From NCBI GenBank assembly GCA_035507915.1, contig DATJNS010000509.1, forward strand, positions 1 to 7,213: 7,213 bases of DNA, given 5' to 3'. The position numbers and the translations under genes were made by a program. The DNA comes from JACQAI01 sp035507915 (GTDB lineage: Bacteria > Pseudomonadota > Alphaproteobacteria > Elsterales > Elsteraceae). How positions within the stretch are numbered: the stretch's first letter is position 1; every line of letters begins with the position of its first letter. This document shows, in pieces, positions 1-7,100 of this stretch. Under the pieces are notes generated by a model, which did not search any database, was not told the DNA's origin, and saw only the letters and a program-made list of their open reading frames with translations.

Positions 1-1
1 C

Positions 2-2620
2 GAAAAGCGCGGCGAGCGTGACGAACGTACGATCGACGCGCTGGCGGCGCTCGGCAGCGAGCAGTTCCAGGCGTCGCAATTCCCCGAGGCCGTCGCGACC
101 GCGGAGCGTGCGCTGGCGCTCAGCACCGCGGTGCGCGGCGAACGCAATGCCGCGACCATCCAGATCATGCGCGATCTTGGCATCTTCCAGACCAGCATCG
201 ACGGCTACGGCGCGGCGTTGCCGCTGTTCTTGAAGGCCGCCGAGCTGCGCACCGCGGTGCTCGGCCCGACCAACCCGCAGACGCTCTCGGTCATCAACGA
301 CGTCGGCAACGCCTACCTGTTCACCGGCGACTACGCCAAGGCGCTCGAGACCTACGAGCGCATCGTCAAGCTGCGGCTGGAGGCCGGCAGCGAGCTGGAC
401 GCGCTCGACTCGATGCGCCAGCTCGCGATCATGTACGACCAACTCGGCCGCACTGGCGAGGCGGTGCCGATCTACGAGAAGATCTACCGGGCGCACATCG
501 CCAAGGAGGGCGAGGCGAGCGCCGGCGCAATGTTCTCGCTGACCGATGTCGCCGGCGCCTACGCCCGCGAGGGGAAACGCGATGAGGCGCTCGGCCTGCT
601 CCAGAAGGCCGTCGCGCTGCAGGCGAAACTGACCGGCCGCGAGGCCGACAACAGCGCCTTCATCCCGGGCATGCTCGGCAGGCTGTACGACCAGATGGGC
701 CGCTCGGCCGAGGCGCTCCCGCTGCTCGAGCGGGAGGTCAAGCGCGAAGAGGAGCGCTGGGGCCCGAACACCTCCACGGTGCTGGAACGCCAGCGCGATG
801 TCGCGATCGCCGAGCGCCATCTCGGCCGCATGGCCGACGCCGTCGCGCTGTTCGAGACGATACTGCGCCGCCGCGCCGAGACCTCGGGCGACGGCCACCC
901 GGAGACCATCCAGAGCTTGCGCGACGTGGCCGAGGCCTACGAGGCGACCGGGCGAGCCGATGCCGCCATGCCGCTCTACGAGCGCCTGGTCGCCGCGGTC
1001 GAGGCGCTGCGCGCGCGCGGCGACCTGTCGTCGGAGAACCGCCAGGCGCTGTTCGCGCAGTGGGTCGAGGCCTACAAGCGGCTGGCGCGCCTGCGCATCG
1101 GCCACGGCGACGCGGCGGGCGCCTTCCAGCTGGCCGAGCTCTCCAAGGCGCGCACCTTGCTGGAGTCGACGGCGTTCCGGCGCGCCGCGCAGTCGGCCGA
1201 GCTCAGCGCGGCCGAGCAGCAGCGCCTGCAAGGCTACGAGCACCAGCTCGCCGATCTCGGCGACCGCATCGCGGTGACCGACGACGCCGCGCAGAAGCTG
1301 ATCCTGGAGACGCGCAAGGACGCGCTGGTGCGCGAGCTCACCCAGTTCCGCGCCCAGCTCGCGGCGGCGCATCCGAAATACGCGAAGCTCAGCGACGTGA
1401 CGATCGTCGACGCCGAGGCCGGACGCCGCCTACTGCCCGACGACGCCGTGCTGGTGAGCTACCTGCTGGCCGGCGACACCCCGCTTGCCTTCACGCTCAC
1501 GCGCAAGGACGGCCTCGAGGCCCACGCGCTGACCGACACGCCGGGGCTCGCCCAGGCGGTGGTGGAGTATCGCGAGGCGCTGCTCAGCCCCGACGCCTGG
1601 CAGAGCGCCGACACGCCGGCCGCGCGGCTGGGACGCGGCCTGTCGGAACGCCTGCTGGCCCCGCTCGCCGGCGAGCTGCGCGGCAAGCGGCACTGGATCA
1701 TCTCGCCCGACGGCGCGCTGGCGGCGCTGCCGTTCGAGGCGCTCGCGCTCGACGGCAAGCCCGCGATCGGCGCCCACGACCTCAGCTACGTCCAGTCGCT
1801 GTCGATGCTGGCGCTCCTGCAGCAGCGCGACGCCGATTACCGGTCGATCGAGGGGCGCAAGACGCTGCTCGCGATGGGCGGCGCGGAGTACGAGACGCCC
1901 GGGAATCCGACCGCGGACAAGACCGCGCCGGCGAACCGGGGCGCCGCGGCGAGCCCGGCGCTCGACATCGGCGCCTACGTGCGGCGCAACGCCGCCGACG
2001 CGCGCGTGATCCGGCGCGCCTACGACCTGCTCGACGTGCGCTGGCCCGCCCTGCCGGGCTCGGCGCGCGAGGTCGACGCCGTGGCGGCCGTGTTCGCCGG
2101 CCAGCCGGTCGCGACCTACAAGCAGCACGACGCCAGCGAGGCCACGCTGCTCGCGCTCAACACCGACCATGCGCTGGCGTCGTACCGCTACCTCTTGTTC
2201 TCGACCCACGGCTATCTCAGCACCGAGGAGCCGGCGTTGAGCGCGATCGTGCTGAGCCAGCGCGACCTCGCGCCCGGCACCGACGGCTACGTGACCGCCA
2301 GCAAGTGGCCGGCCTACGAGCTGCGCAGCGACCTCATCGTGCTGTCGGCCTGCGAGACCGGGCTCGGCAAGGTGGTGCAGGGCGAAGGCGTGATGGGCCT
2401 GCCCTACGCGCTCTACGTCGCCGGCAACCGCAACACGCTGCTCAGCCTGTGGTCGGTGGTCGACGAGAGCACGGCCGCCTTCATGATGCGCCTGTTCGCC
2501 CAGCTCGCCGCCGGCAAGAGCCAGGTCCAGGCGATCAACGACACCAAGCGCGAATTCATCGCCGGCGGCAAATACGCCGCGCCGGTGTTCTGGGCGCCCT
2601 TCGTGCTCTACGGCAGCTGA
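2..2620 (+). CDS. TPR-CHAT protein, caspase-like protease domain (5'-truncated)
   Basis: The reading frame is open from the window edge to a TGA, giving 872 visible residues. The GTG at 131 is not the real start: the 43 codons before it, in the same frame, already read as TPR helices (FPEAVATAERALAL). Visible residues 1 to about 370 hold roughly eight 40-42-residue repeats with the kinesin-light-chain pattern (YAKALETYERIVKL, AEAYEATGRADAAMPLYERL). A charged helical, probably coiled-coil, linker covers about 395-455. The CHAT domain runs from about 470 to the end. Its expected catalytic dyad is present: His736 in STHGY (codon 2207-2209) and Cys784 in LSACETG (codon 2351-2353), followed by the typical GVMGLPYALYVAGN segment. 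CHAT domains belong to clan CD with caspases and separase. TPRs normally bind partners or regulate the protease. The substrate, localisation and any N-terminal signal or extra domain cannot be judged because the N terminus is missing. Confidence 0.93.
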   Translation, partial: EKRGERDERTIDALAALGSEQFQASQFPEAVATAERALALSTAVRGERNAATIQIMRDLGIFQTSIDGYGAALPLFLKAAELRTAVLGPTNPQTLSVINDVGNAYLFTGDYAKALETYERIVKLRLEAGSELDALDSMRQLAIMYDQLGRTGEAVPIYEKIYRAHIAKEGEASAGAMFSLTDVAGAYAREGKRDEALGLLQKAVALQAKLTGREADNSAFIPGMLGRLYDQMGRSAEALPLLEREVKREEERWGPNTSTVLERQRDVAIAERHLGRMADAVALFETILRRRAETSGDGHPETIQSLRDVAEAYEATGRADAAMPLYERLVAAVEALRARGDLSSENRQALFAQWVEAYKRLARLRIGHGDAAGAFQLAELSKARTLLESTAFRRAAQSAELSAAEQQRLQGYEHQLADLGDRIAVTDDAAQKLILETRKDALVRELTQFRAQLAAAHPKYAKLSDVTIVDAEAGRRLLPDDAVLVSYLLAGDTPLAFTLTRKDGLEAHALTDTPGLAQAVVEYREALLSPDAWQSADTPAARLGRGLSERLLAPLAGELRGKRHWIISPDGALAALPFEALALDGKPAIGAHDLSYVQSLSMLALLQQRDADYRSIEGRKTLLAMGGAEYETPGNPTADKTAPANRGAAASPALDIGAYVRRNAADARVIRRAYDLLDVRWPALPGSAREVDAVAAVFAGQPVATYKQHDASEATLLALNTDHALASYRYLLFSTHGYLSTEEPALSAIVLSQRDLAPGTDGYVTASKWPAYELRSDLIVLSACETGLGKVVQGEGVMGLPYALYVAGNRNTLLSLWSVVDESTAAFMMRLFAQLAAGKSQVQAINDTKREFIAGGKYAAPVFWAPFVLYGS

Positions 2621-2621
2621 C

Positions 2622-2636
2622 GGGGGCACGGCCCCC
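2622..2636 (+). other. Perfect 6-bp stem-loop just after the TPR-CHAT stop codon
   Basis: GGGGGC (2622-2627) and GCCCCC (2631-2636) are exact reverse complements around a 3-nt loop ACG, starting two bases after the stop codon. The stem could stall RNA polymerase or protect the mRNA 3' end. No T-tract follows, so it is not a canonical intrinsic terminator. Its 3' arm overlaps the 5' arm of the larger palindrome at 2633-2675, so the two structures cannot form at once. Confidence 0.5.
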
Positions 2637-2675
2637 TCCCCGCCCTCCCCCTCGAGGGAGAGGGGTGGGGAGGGG
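2633..2675. repeat. 43-bp imperfect GC-rich palindrome, REP-like or terminator-like
   Basis: CCCCTCCCC (2633-2641) pairs exactly with GGGGAGGGG (2667-2675). The stem continues inward through a G-U wobble (2642/2666), three G-C pairs (2643-2645 with 2663-2665), a bulged G2662, two more pairs and one mismatch, then three C-G pairs (2649-2651 with 2656-2658) closing on a TCGA loop. The pyrimidine-arm/purine-arm design with a central CTCGAG resembles dispersed intergenic palindromes found in many GC-rich proteobacterial genomes (recollection, not checked). It may end or stabilise the TPR-CHAT transcript. Only one copy is visible here, so the repeat status is an inference. Confidence 0.55.
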
Positions 2676-2702
2676 CGCGTTCTGGTATGTTATAGAAACC
2701 CC

Positions 2703-4331
2703 ATGACGTCGATCTTCGAGCGCGATCTGGACCGGGGGCCGGCGAACTACGTGCCGCTGTCGCCGCTGAGCTTCCTCGCGCGCGCGGCGCATGTGTGGCC
2801 CGACAAGACCGCGGTGATCCATGGCGACACGCGGACCAGCTACCGCGCGTTCGCGGCGCGCGCGCGTCGGCTGGCGAGCGCGCTGGCGCGCCGCGGCATC
2901 GGCCTCGGCGACACCGTCGCCGTGATGGCGCCCAACATCCCGCCGCTGCTGGAGGCGCATTTCGGCGTGCCGCTGGCGGGCGCGGTGCTCAACGCCATCA
3001 ACGTGCGGCTCGACGCCGCCGCGGTCGCCTTCATCCTCGAGCACAGCGAGGCCAAGCTCCTGATCGCCGACCGCGAGTTCGGCGCGGTGATCAAGGGCGC
3101 GCTGGCGCGGCTCGAGCGATCCGTCGAGGTCATCGAGATCGACGATCCGATGCTCGACGCGAACGCGGGCGAACGCTTCGCCGCGGTCGACTACGAGGCC
3201 CTGCTGGCGAGCGGCGATCCGAGCTTCGCCGGGCAGCGCCCGCAGGACGAGTGGCAGGCGATCTCGCTCAACTACACCTCGGGCACCACCGGCAACCCGA
3301 AGGGCGTGGTCTACCAGCATCGCGGCGCCTACCTGAACGCGCTCGGCAACGTGATCGCGTTCGGGCTGAGCGACCGCTCGGTCTATCTCTGGACCCTGCC
3401 GATGTTCCATTGCAACGGCTGGTCCTACCCGTGGGCGGTGACCGCGGTCGGCGGCACGCACGTGTGCCTGCGGCGCGTCGCCGCGGGTCCGATCTTCGCC
3501 GCGATCGCGGCGCACCGGGCGACCCACCTGTGCGCCGCGCCGACCATCCTCAGCATGCTGATCCACGCGCCCGACGCCGAGAAGGTCGGGTTCGCGCACA
3601 CGGTCGAGATCGCGACCGGCGGCGCGGCGCCGCCGTCGGCCGTGATCACCGCGATGGAGCGGCTGGGCTTCCGGGTGACCCACCTCTACGGCCTGACCGA
3701 GAGCTTCGGCCCGGCGACGATCTGCCAGTGGCAGACCGACTGGGAAGCGCTCGCGATCGACGGCAAGGCGGCGATGATGGCGCGCCAGGGCGTCGGCCAT
3801 CCGACCCTCGAGGAGGTCATGGTCGCCGACAGCCAGAGCCTGGCGCCGGTGCCGGCCGACGGCACGACGATCGGCGAGATCATGCTGCGCTCGAACACGG
3901 TGATGCGCGGCTACCTGAAGAACCCCGCGGCGACGCGCGACGCGTTCCACGGCGGCTGGTTCCACACCGGCGACCTCGGCGTGCTGCACCCCGACGGCTA
4001 CGTCGAGGTCAAGGACCGCATGAAGGACGTCATCATCTCGGGCGGCGAGAACATCTCGAGCCTCGAGCTCGAGGAGCTGATCTACAAGCACCCGGCCGTG
4101 ATGGAGGCTGCGGTGGTGGCGCGCCCCGACGACAAATGGGGCGAGACGCCGTGCGCCTTCGTCACCCTGAAGCCGGGCGAGAGCCTCGACGGCGCGGCGC
4201 TGATCGCGTGGTGCCGCGAGCGCATCGCGCACTTCAAGGCGCCCAAGACCATCGTGTTCGGGCCGCTGCCCAAGACCGCGACCGGCAAGATCCAGAAATT
4301 CGTCCTGCGCGACCGCGCCCGCGGCCTCTGA
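2703..4331 (+). CDS. AMP-forming acyl-CoA synthetase (DmdB/AEE21-like fatty acyl-CoA ligase family)
   Basis: This complete 542-residue enzyme of the ANL adenylate-forming superfamily should activate a carboxylic acid with ATP to an acyl-AMP and then transfer the acyl group to CoA, in the cytoplasm. Visible motifs, in order: phosphate-binding loop YTSGTTGNPKG (191-201); MFHCNGW (234-240), typical of the branch containing DmdB (methylmercaptopropionate-CoA ligase), plant AAE-type ligases and Thermus long-chain synthetase; YGLTES (329-334); GWFHTGDLG with the ribose-binding Asp424; the hinge region VKDRMKD (436-442); SGGENIS (446-452); and the catalytic Lys529 in ATGKIQK. Length and domains are normal and nothing is missing. 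The start at 2703 fits the family N terminus (IFERDLDRGPANYVPLSPLSFL), although no Shine-Dalgarno precedes it. The chain length or identity of the acid cannot be read from sequence; medium-chain, branched or methylmercapto-acids are all possible. The spacing (82 nt before, 86 nt after) and the promoter after it suggest a unit separate from the transporter. Confidence 0.95.
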   Translation: MTSIFERDLDRGPANYVPLSPLSFLARAAHVWPDKTAVIHGDTRTSYRAFAARARRLASALARRGIGLGDTVAVMAPNIPPLLEAHFGVPLAGAVLNAINVRLDAAAVAFILEHSEAKLLIADREFGAVIKGALARLERSVEVIEIDDPMLDANAGERFAAVDYEALLASGDPSFAGQRPQDEWQAISLNYTSGTTGNPKGVVYQHRGAYLNALGNVIAFGLSDRSVYLWTLPMFHCNGWSYPWAVTAVGGTHVCLRRVAAGPIFAAIAAHRATHLCAAPTILSMLIHAPDAEKVGFAHTVEIATGGAAPPSAVITAMERLGFRVTHLYGLTESFGPATICQWQTDWEALAIDGKAAMMARQGVGHPTLEEVMVADSQSLAPVPADGTTIGEIMLRSNTVMRGYLKNPAATRDAFHGGWFHTGDLGVLHPDGYVEVKDRMKDVIISGGENISSLELEELIYKHPAVMEAAVVARPDDKWGETPCAFVTLKPGESLDGAALIAWCRERIAHFKAPKTIVFGPLPKTATGKIQKFVLRDRARGL

Positions 4332-4362
4332 CGCCACCGTCACGCCCGGCGTGCCGGCGCCT

Positions 4363-4379
4363 CTGGCACAATTATTGCC
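4363..4379 (+). promoter_or_regulatory. Sigma-54 (RpoN) -24/-12 promoter for the ABC importer operon
   Basis: CTGGCAC-AATTA-TTGCC matches the sigma-54 consensus YTGGCACG-N4-TTGCW at every core position: the -24 element TGGCAC is at 4364-4369, the -12 element TTGC at 4375-4378, and GG and GC are 12 bases apart as required. Only the flanking G after TGGCAC (A here) and the W after TTGC (C here) differ. Transcription would begin near 4389-4390, leaving a leader of about 28 nt before the ATG at 4418. Such promoters need an AAA+ enhancer-binding protein bound about 80-150 bp upstream, which here would lie inside the 3' end of the acyl-CoA synthetase gene. No activator gene is in the window, so the inducing signal is unknown. 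Confidence 0.75.
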
Positions 4380-4404
4380 CGGATCTTGCGTGAAGATTCT
4401 GGGC

Positions 4405-4412
4405 AGGGGGGG
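4405..4412 (+). promoter_or_regulatory. Ribosome binding site of the substrate-binding protein gene
   Basis: AGGGGGGG lies 5 to 12 bases before the ATG at 4418 and contains a purine-rich Shine-Dalgarno core at suitable spacing. It is by far the strongest such site in the window. This fits high synthesis of the binding protein, usually made in excess over its permeases. It also supports the start chosen for this gene. Confidence 0.6.
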
Positions 4413-4417
4413 CCGCA

Positions 4418-6055
4418 ATGACGCGCAAGGGACTGAGCCGTCGGGAGCTACTCAAATCATCGGCGGCGACGGCGGCCGCCGGCGCGCTGGCTGCGCCCGC
4501 GGTGTGGACGCCGGCGCGCGCCGCCACGGCGCGCAGCGAGACGCTGCTGCTCGTCACCGAGAACGGCCCGAACAACCTCGACATCCAAGGCCTCGGCACC
4601 AATCGGCCGGGCTACGAGGCGTCGTGGAACTGCTACGACCGGCTGATCGTCAACGCGACCAAGACGTTGCCCGACGGCACGCTGTCCTACGATCGCGACA
4701 AGCTCGAGCCGGAGCTCGCCGAGGACATGAAGGTGGGCGACATGTCGGTCACCTTCGCACTGAAGAAGAACGCCAAGTTCCAGGACGGCACGCCGGTCAC
4801 CGCCAAAGACGTCAAATGGTCGTTCGACCGCGCCGTCAGCGTCGGCGGATTCCCGACGGTGCAGATGAAGGCCGGCTCGCTCATCAAGCCGGAGCAATTC
4901 GTCGCGGTCGACGACCACACCTTCCGCGTCGATTTCGTCCAGAAGGACCGGCTCACCCTACCCGATCTCGCGGTGATCGTGCCGAGCATCTACAACTCGG
5001 AGCTGGTCAAGAAACACGCGACTGCCGCGGATCCATGGGGGCTCGATTACACCAAGAGCAACACCGCCGGCAGCGGACCATACAAGGTCACGAGCTGGAA
5101 GCCCGGCGTCGAGGTGGTCTACGAGCGTCACGACGGCTGGGTCGGCGGCAAGTTGCCCGAGCTCAAGCGCATCATCTGGCGCACCATCCCGTCGTCGGGA
5201 AATCGGCGCGCCCTCATGGAACGCGGCGACGCCGACATCTCCTTCGACCTGCCGACCAAGGACTTCGCGGAGATGAAGCAAGAGGGCAAGGTCAAGATCA
5301 TCTCCACGCCGATCAGCAACGGCATGTACTCGGTCGAGCTCAACGTCAAGAACCCGCCGTTCGACAACGAGAAGCTGCGCCAAGCGGTCGCCTACGCGAT
5401 TCCCTATCAGAAGATCATGGACGCGGCGATGTTCGGCCTCGCCAACCCGCTGTTCGGCGCCAAGACGAACCAGGTCGCGTCGATCGCCTGGCCGCAGCCG
5501 ACCGCCTACACGACCGATCTCGCCAAGGCCAAAGCGCTGATGAAGGAGGCCGGCGTCGCCGAGGGCCTGAGCACGACGATCTCGTTCGATCTCGGCGACG
5601 GCGTGACCTGCGAGCCGATCGCCGAGCTGCTCCAGGAGAGCCTCGGCCAGCTCGGCATCCAGACCACGATCAACAAGGTGCCCGGCGCGAACTGGCGCTC
5701 CGAGATGGCCAAGAAGTCGATGCCCCTGATGGTCAATTTCTTCTCCGGCTGGCTCGACTATCCGGAGTATTTCTTCTTCTGGTGCTATTCCGGCCAGAAC
5801 GCGATCTTCAACACGCCGAGCTATCAGAACAAAGACATGGACGCGTTGATCGACGGCGCGCGCCAGGCGGCCGCGGCCGCCGACAACGCGACGTACGACA
5901 AGGACGTCGAAGGTTTCATCACCCAGGCCTACACGGAAGTGCCGCGCATCCCCCTCTTCCAGCCGTATTTGAGCGTCGCGGCGCAGAAGAACATCTCGGG
6001 CTATACATACTGGTTCCACCGGCAGCTCGACTATCGGTCGATCCGGAAGGCATGA
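4418..6055 (+). CDS. ABC transporter substrate-binding protein, family 5 (peptide/nickel/opine), Tat-type signal
   Basis: This complete 545-residue periplasmic protein captures a solute and delivers it to the permeases encoded next. Residues 1 to about 35 form an export signal: a twin-arginine motif SRRELLK (7-13), a weakly hydrophobic Ala-rich stretch, and a probable cleavage after ARA (33-35). This points to Tat export of a folded protein. No lipobox cysteine is seen. The mature part is SBP_bac_5: VTFALKKNAKFQDGTPVTAKDVKWSF at about 111-136 is the hallmark segment (shown here by its key run FQDGTPVTAKDVKWSF), and later segments such as GSGPYKVTSW, LRQAVAYAI and the C-terminal VPRIPLFQPY are typical. 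Length is normal for DppA/OppA relatives. Family members bind di- and oligopeptides, nickel chelates, opines, glutathione or sugars, and sequence alone does not tell which. The gene is first in the importer operon, directly behind the sigma-54 promoter. Confidence 0.95.
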   Translation: MTRKGLSRRELLKSSAATAAAGALAAPAVWTPARAATARSETLLLVTENGPNNLDIQGLGTNRPGYEASWNCYDRLIVNATKTLPDGTLSYDRDKLEPELAEDMKVGDMSVTFALKKNAKFQDGTPVTAKDVKWSFDRAVSVGGFPTVQMKAGSLIKPEQFVAVDDHTFRVDFVQKDRLTLPDLAVIVPSIYNSELVKKHATAADPWGLDYTKSNTAGSGPYKVTSWKPGVEVVYERHDGWVGGKLPELKRIIWRTIPSSGNRRALMERGDADISFDLPTKDFAEMKQEGKVKIISTPISNGMYSVELNVKNPPFDNEKLRQAVAYAIPYQKIMDAAMFGLANPLFGAKTNQVASIAWPQPTAYTTDLAKAKALMKEAGVAEGLSTTISFDLGDGVTCEPIAELLQESLGQLGIQTTINKVPGANWRSEMAKKSMPLMVNFFSGWLDYPEYFFFWCYSGQNAIFNTPSYQNKDMDALIDGARQAAAAADNATYDKDVEGFITQAYTEVPRIPLFQPYLSVAAQKNISGYTYWFHRQLDYRSIRKA

Positions 6056-6086
6056 GGGCCGACCGTCTTGGACGCCCGGTGATCGC

Positions 6087-7100
6087 ATGATCGCGAGGAT
6101 CGGGCGCCGGATGCTGACCGTGATCCCGACGCTCGTCGGCGTCGTGATCGTGACCTTCTTGCTCACCCGCGTGCTGCCGGGCGATCCCGCGATCTACTTC
6201 GCAGGCCCGGCGGCGACGCCTCAGTCGATCGCGGAGATTCGCAAGACCCTCGGGCTCGACCGACCGTTGCTCGCGCAGTTCGTGCGCTACGTGGATGATC
6301 TCGCGCACGGCGATCTCGGCAACTCGCTGTCCACCGGCCAGCCGGTGGTGACCGAGATCGCCAGCCGCCTGCCGGCGTCCGCCGAACTCACGCTGTTCGC
6401 GCTCGTCATCTCGATGTCGGTCGCCGTGCCGCTCGGGATCGTCGCCGCGGTACGCCAAGGCTCGTGGATCGATCATATTTGCCGCGTCGTCGCCACCGCC
6501 GGGGTCTCGCTGCCGGTGTTCTTCACCGGGCTGCTGCTCGTCTACGTGTTCTATTTCCTGCTCGGCTGGGCGCCGGCGCCGATCGGGCGCCTCGACGTGT
6601 TCTTCTCGGCACCGACCGATCGCACCGGCTTCTACCTGATCGACGGCCTGATCGATCTGGATTTCGAGACGACGTGGGCCGCACTCAAGCAGCTGGTCTT
6701 GCCGGCGCTCACGCTCGGGATCTTCTCGCTGGCGCCGATCGCGCGCATGACGCGCGCCTCGATGCTGGCGCTGCTCGGCTCCGACTTCGTGCGCACGGCC
6801 CGGGCGAGCGGCCTCGACAACCGCACCGTGATCATCACCTACGCCTTCCGCAACGCCATGCTGCCGGTGATCACCACGCTCGGCATGGTGTTCTCGTTCC
6901 TGCTCGGCGCCAACGTGCTGGTCGAGAAGGTCTTCGCCTGGCCGGGTATCGGCTCGTACGCGGTCGAGGCGTTGATCGCGTCCGACTTCGCGCCGGTGCA
7001 GGGTTTCGTGCTCACCATGGCGATCCTCTATGTCGCGCTCAATCTCGCGATCGACCTGCTCTACGGCGTCATCGACCCGCGCGTGAGGTTGGAAGGATGA
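6087..7100 (+). CDS. ABC transporter permease, DppB/OppB type
   Basis: This complete 337-residue inner-membrane protein is one half of the heterodimeric channel of the importer. Likely membrane segments are at about 10-30, 100-122, 133-160, 201-220, 257-282 and 304-327, giving the six-helix plan of the family. The N terminus (RRMLTVIPTLVGVVIVTFLL, then RVLPGDPA) is classic for DppB. The cytoplasmic EAA-type loop that contacts the ATPase is at about 233-260 (FVRTARASGLDNRTVI, then FRNAMLP). The periplasmic loop at about 161-200 is of ordinary size for DppB. The gene begins 31 nt after the binding-protein stop codon with only a weak Shine-Dalgarno (GGTGAT, 6078-6083), which suggests translation at a lower level than its upstream neighbour. 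An in-frame ATG at 6111 would remove eight residues, but the longer form keeps the basic N terminus usual in the family. Its stop overlaps the next start (ATGA). Confidence 0.95.
   Translation: MIARIGRRMLTVIPTLVGVVIVTFLLTRVLPGDPAIYFAGPAATPQSIAEIRKTLGLDRPLLAQFVRYVDDLAHGDLGNSLSTGQPVVTEIASRLPASAELTLFALVISMSVAVPLGIVAAVRQGSWIDHICRVVATAGVSLPVFFTGLLLVYVFYFLLGWAPAPIGRLDVFFSAPTDRTGFYLIDGLIDLDFETTWAALKQLVLPALTLGIFSLAPIARMTRASMLALLGSDFVRTARASGLDNRTVIITYAFRNAMLPVITTLGMVFSFLLGANVLVEKVFAWPGIGSYAVEALIASDFAPVQGFVLTMAILYVALNLAIDLLYGVIDPRVRLEG

Noticed and set aside
131..133. GTG at 131 as the start codon of the TPR-CHAT gene
   Set aside because: The same frame is open to the window edge and the upstream codons encode a further TPR helix. 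The preceding bases show no ribosome binding site.
2..2620. The TPR-CHAT gene as part of a type III-E CRISPR (Craspase) system
   Set aside because: No Cas7-11-like gene, CRISPR repeats or other cas genes are in the window, and the TPRs are of the common kinesin-light-chain type found in many unrelated bacterial CHAT proteins. Upstream DNA is not visible, so this is not fully excluded.
1060..2706. Long overlapping + strand frames inside real genes (1060-2706, 2795-4393, 4351-6090)
   Set aside because: Their translations are low-complexity Arg/Ala/Gly/Pro strings without motifs, while the alternative frame of the same DNA encodes clear TPR-CHAT, ligase and binding-protein domains.
4343..4359. 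Inverted repeat CCGGC-GT-GCCGG as a terminator of the acyl-CoA synthetase gene
   Set aside because: Arms are only 5 bp (slightly longer with a bulge), the loop of 2 nt is too small without opening a pair, and no T-tract follows. Such short GC palindromes arise often in DNA of this composition.
4406..4412. G7 tract as a phase-variation slippage site
   Set aside because: It lies before the start codon and overlaps the ribosome binding site. Length changes could at most alter spacing, and a run of seven G is not remarkable in this GC-rich DNA.
2556..4418. Long antisense reading frame (620 codons) opposite the acyl-CoA synthetase, and similar long antisense frames at 1430-2629 and 4958-6166
   Set aside because: They are rich in Arg, Ala, Gly, His and Val with no recognisable domain, and mirror well-supported genes on the + strand. 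High GC at third codon positions removes stop codons from such antisense frames.
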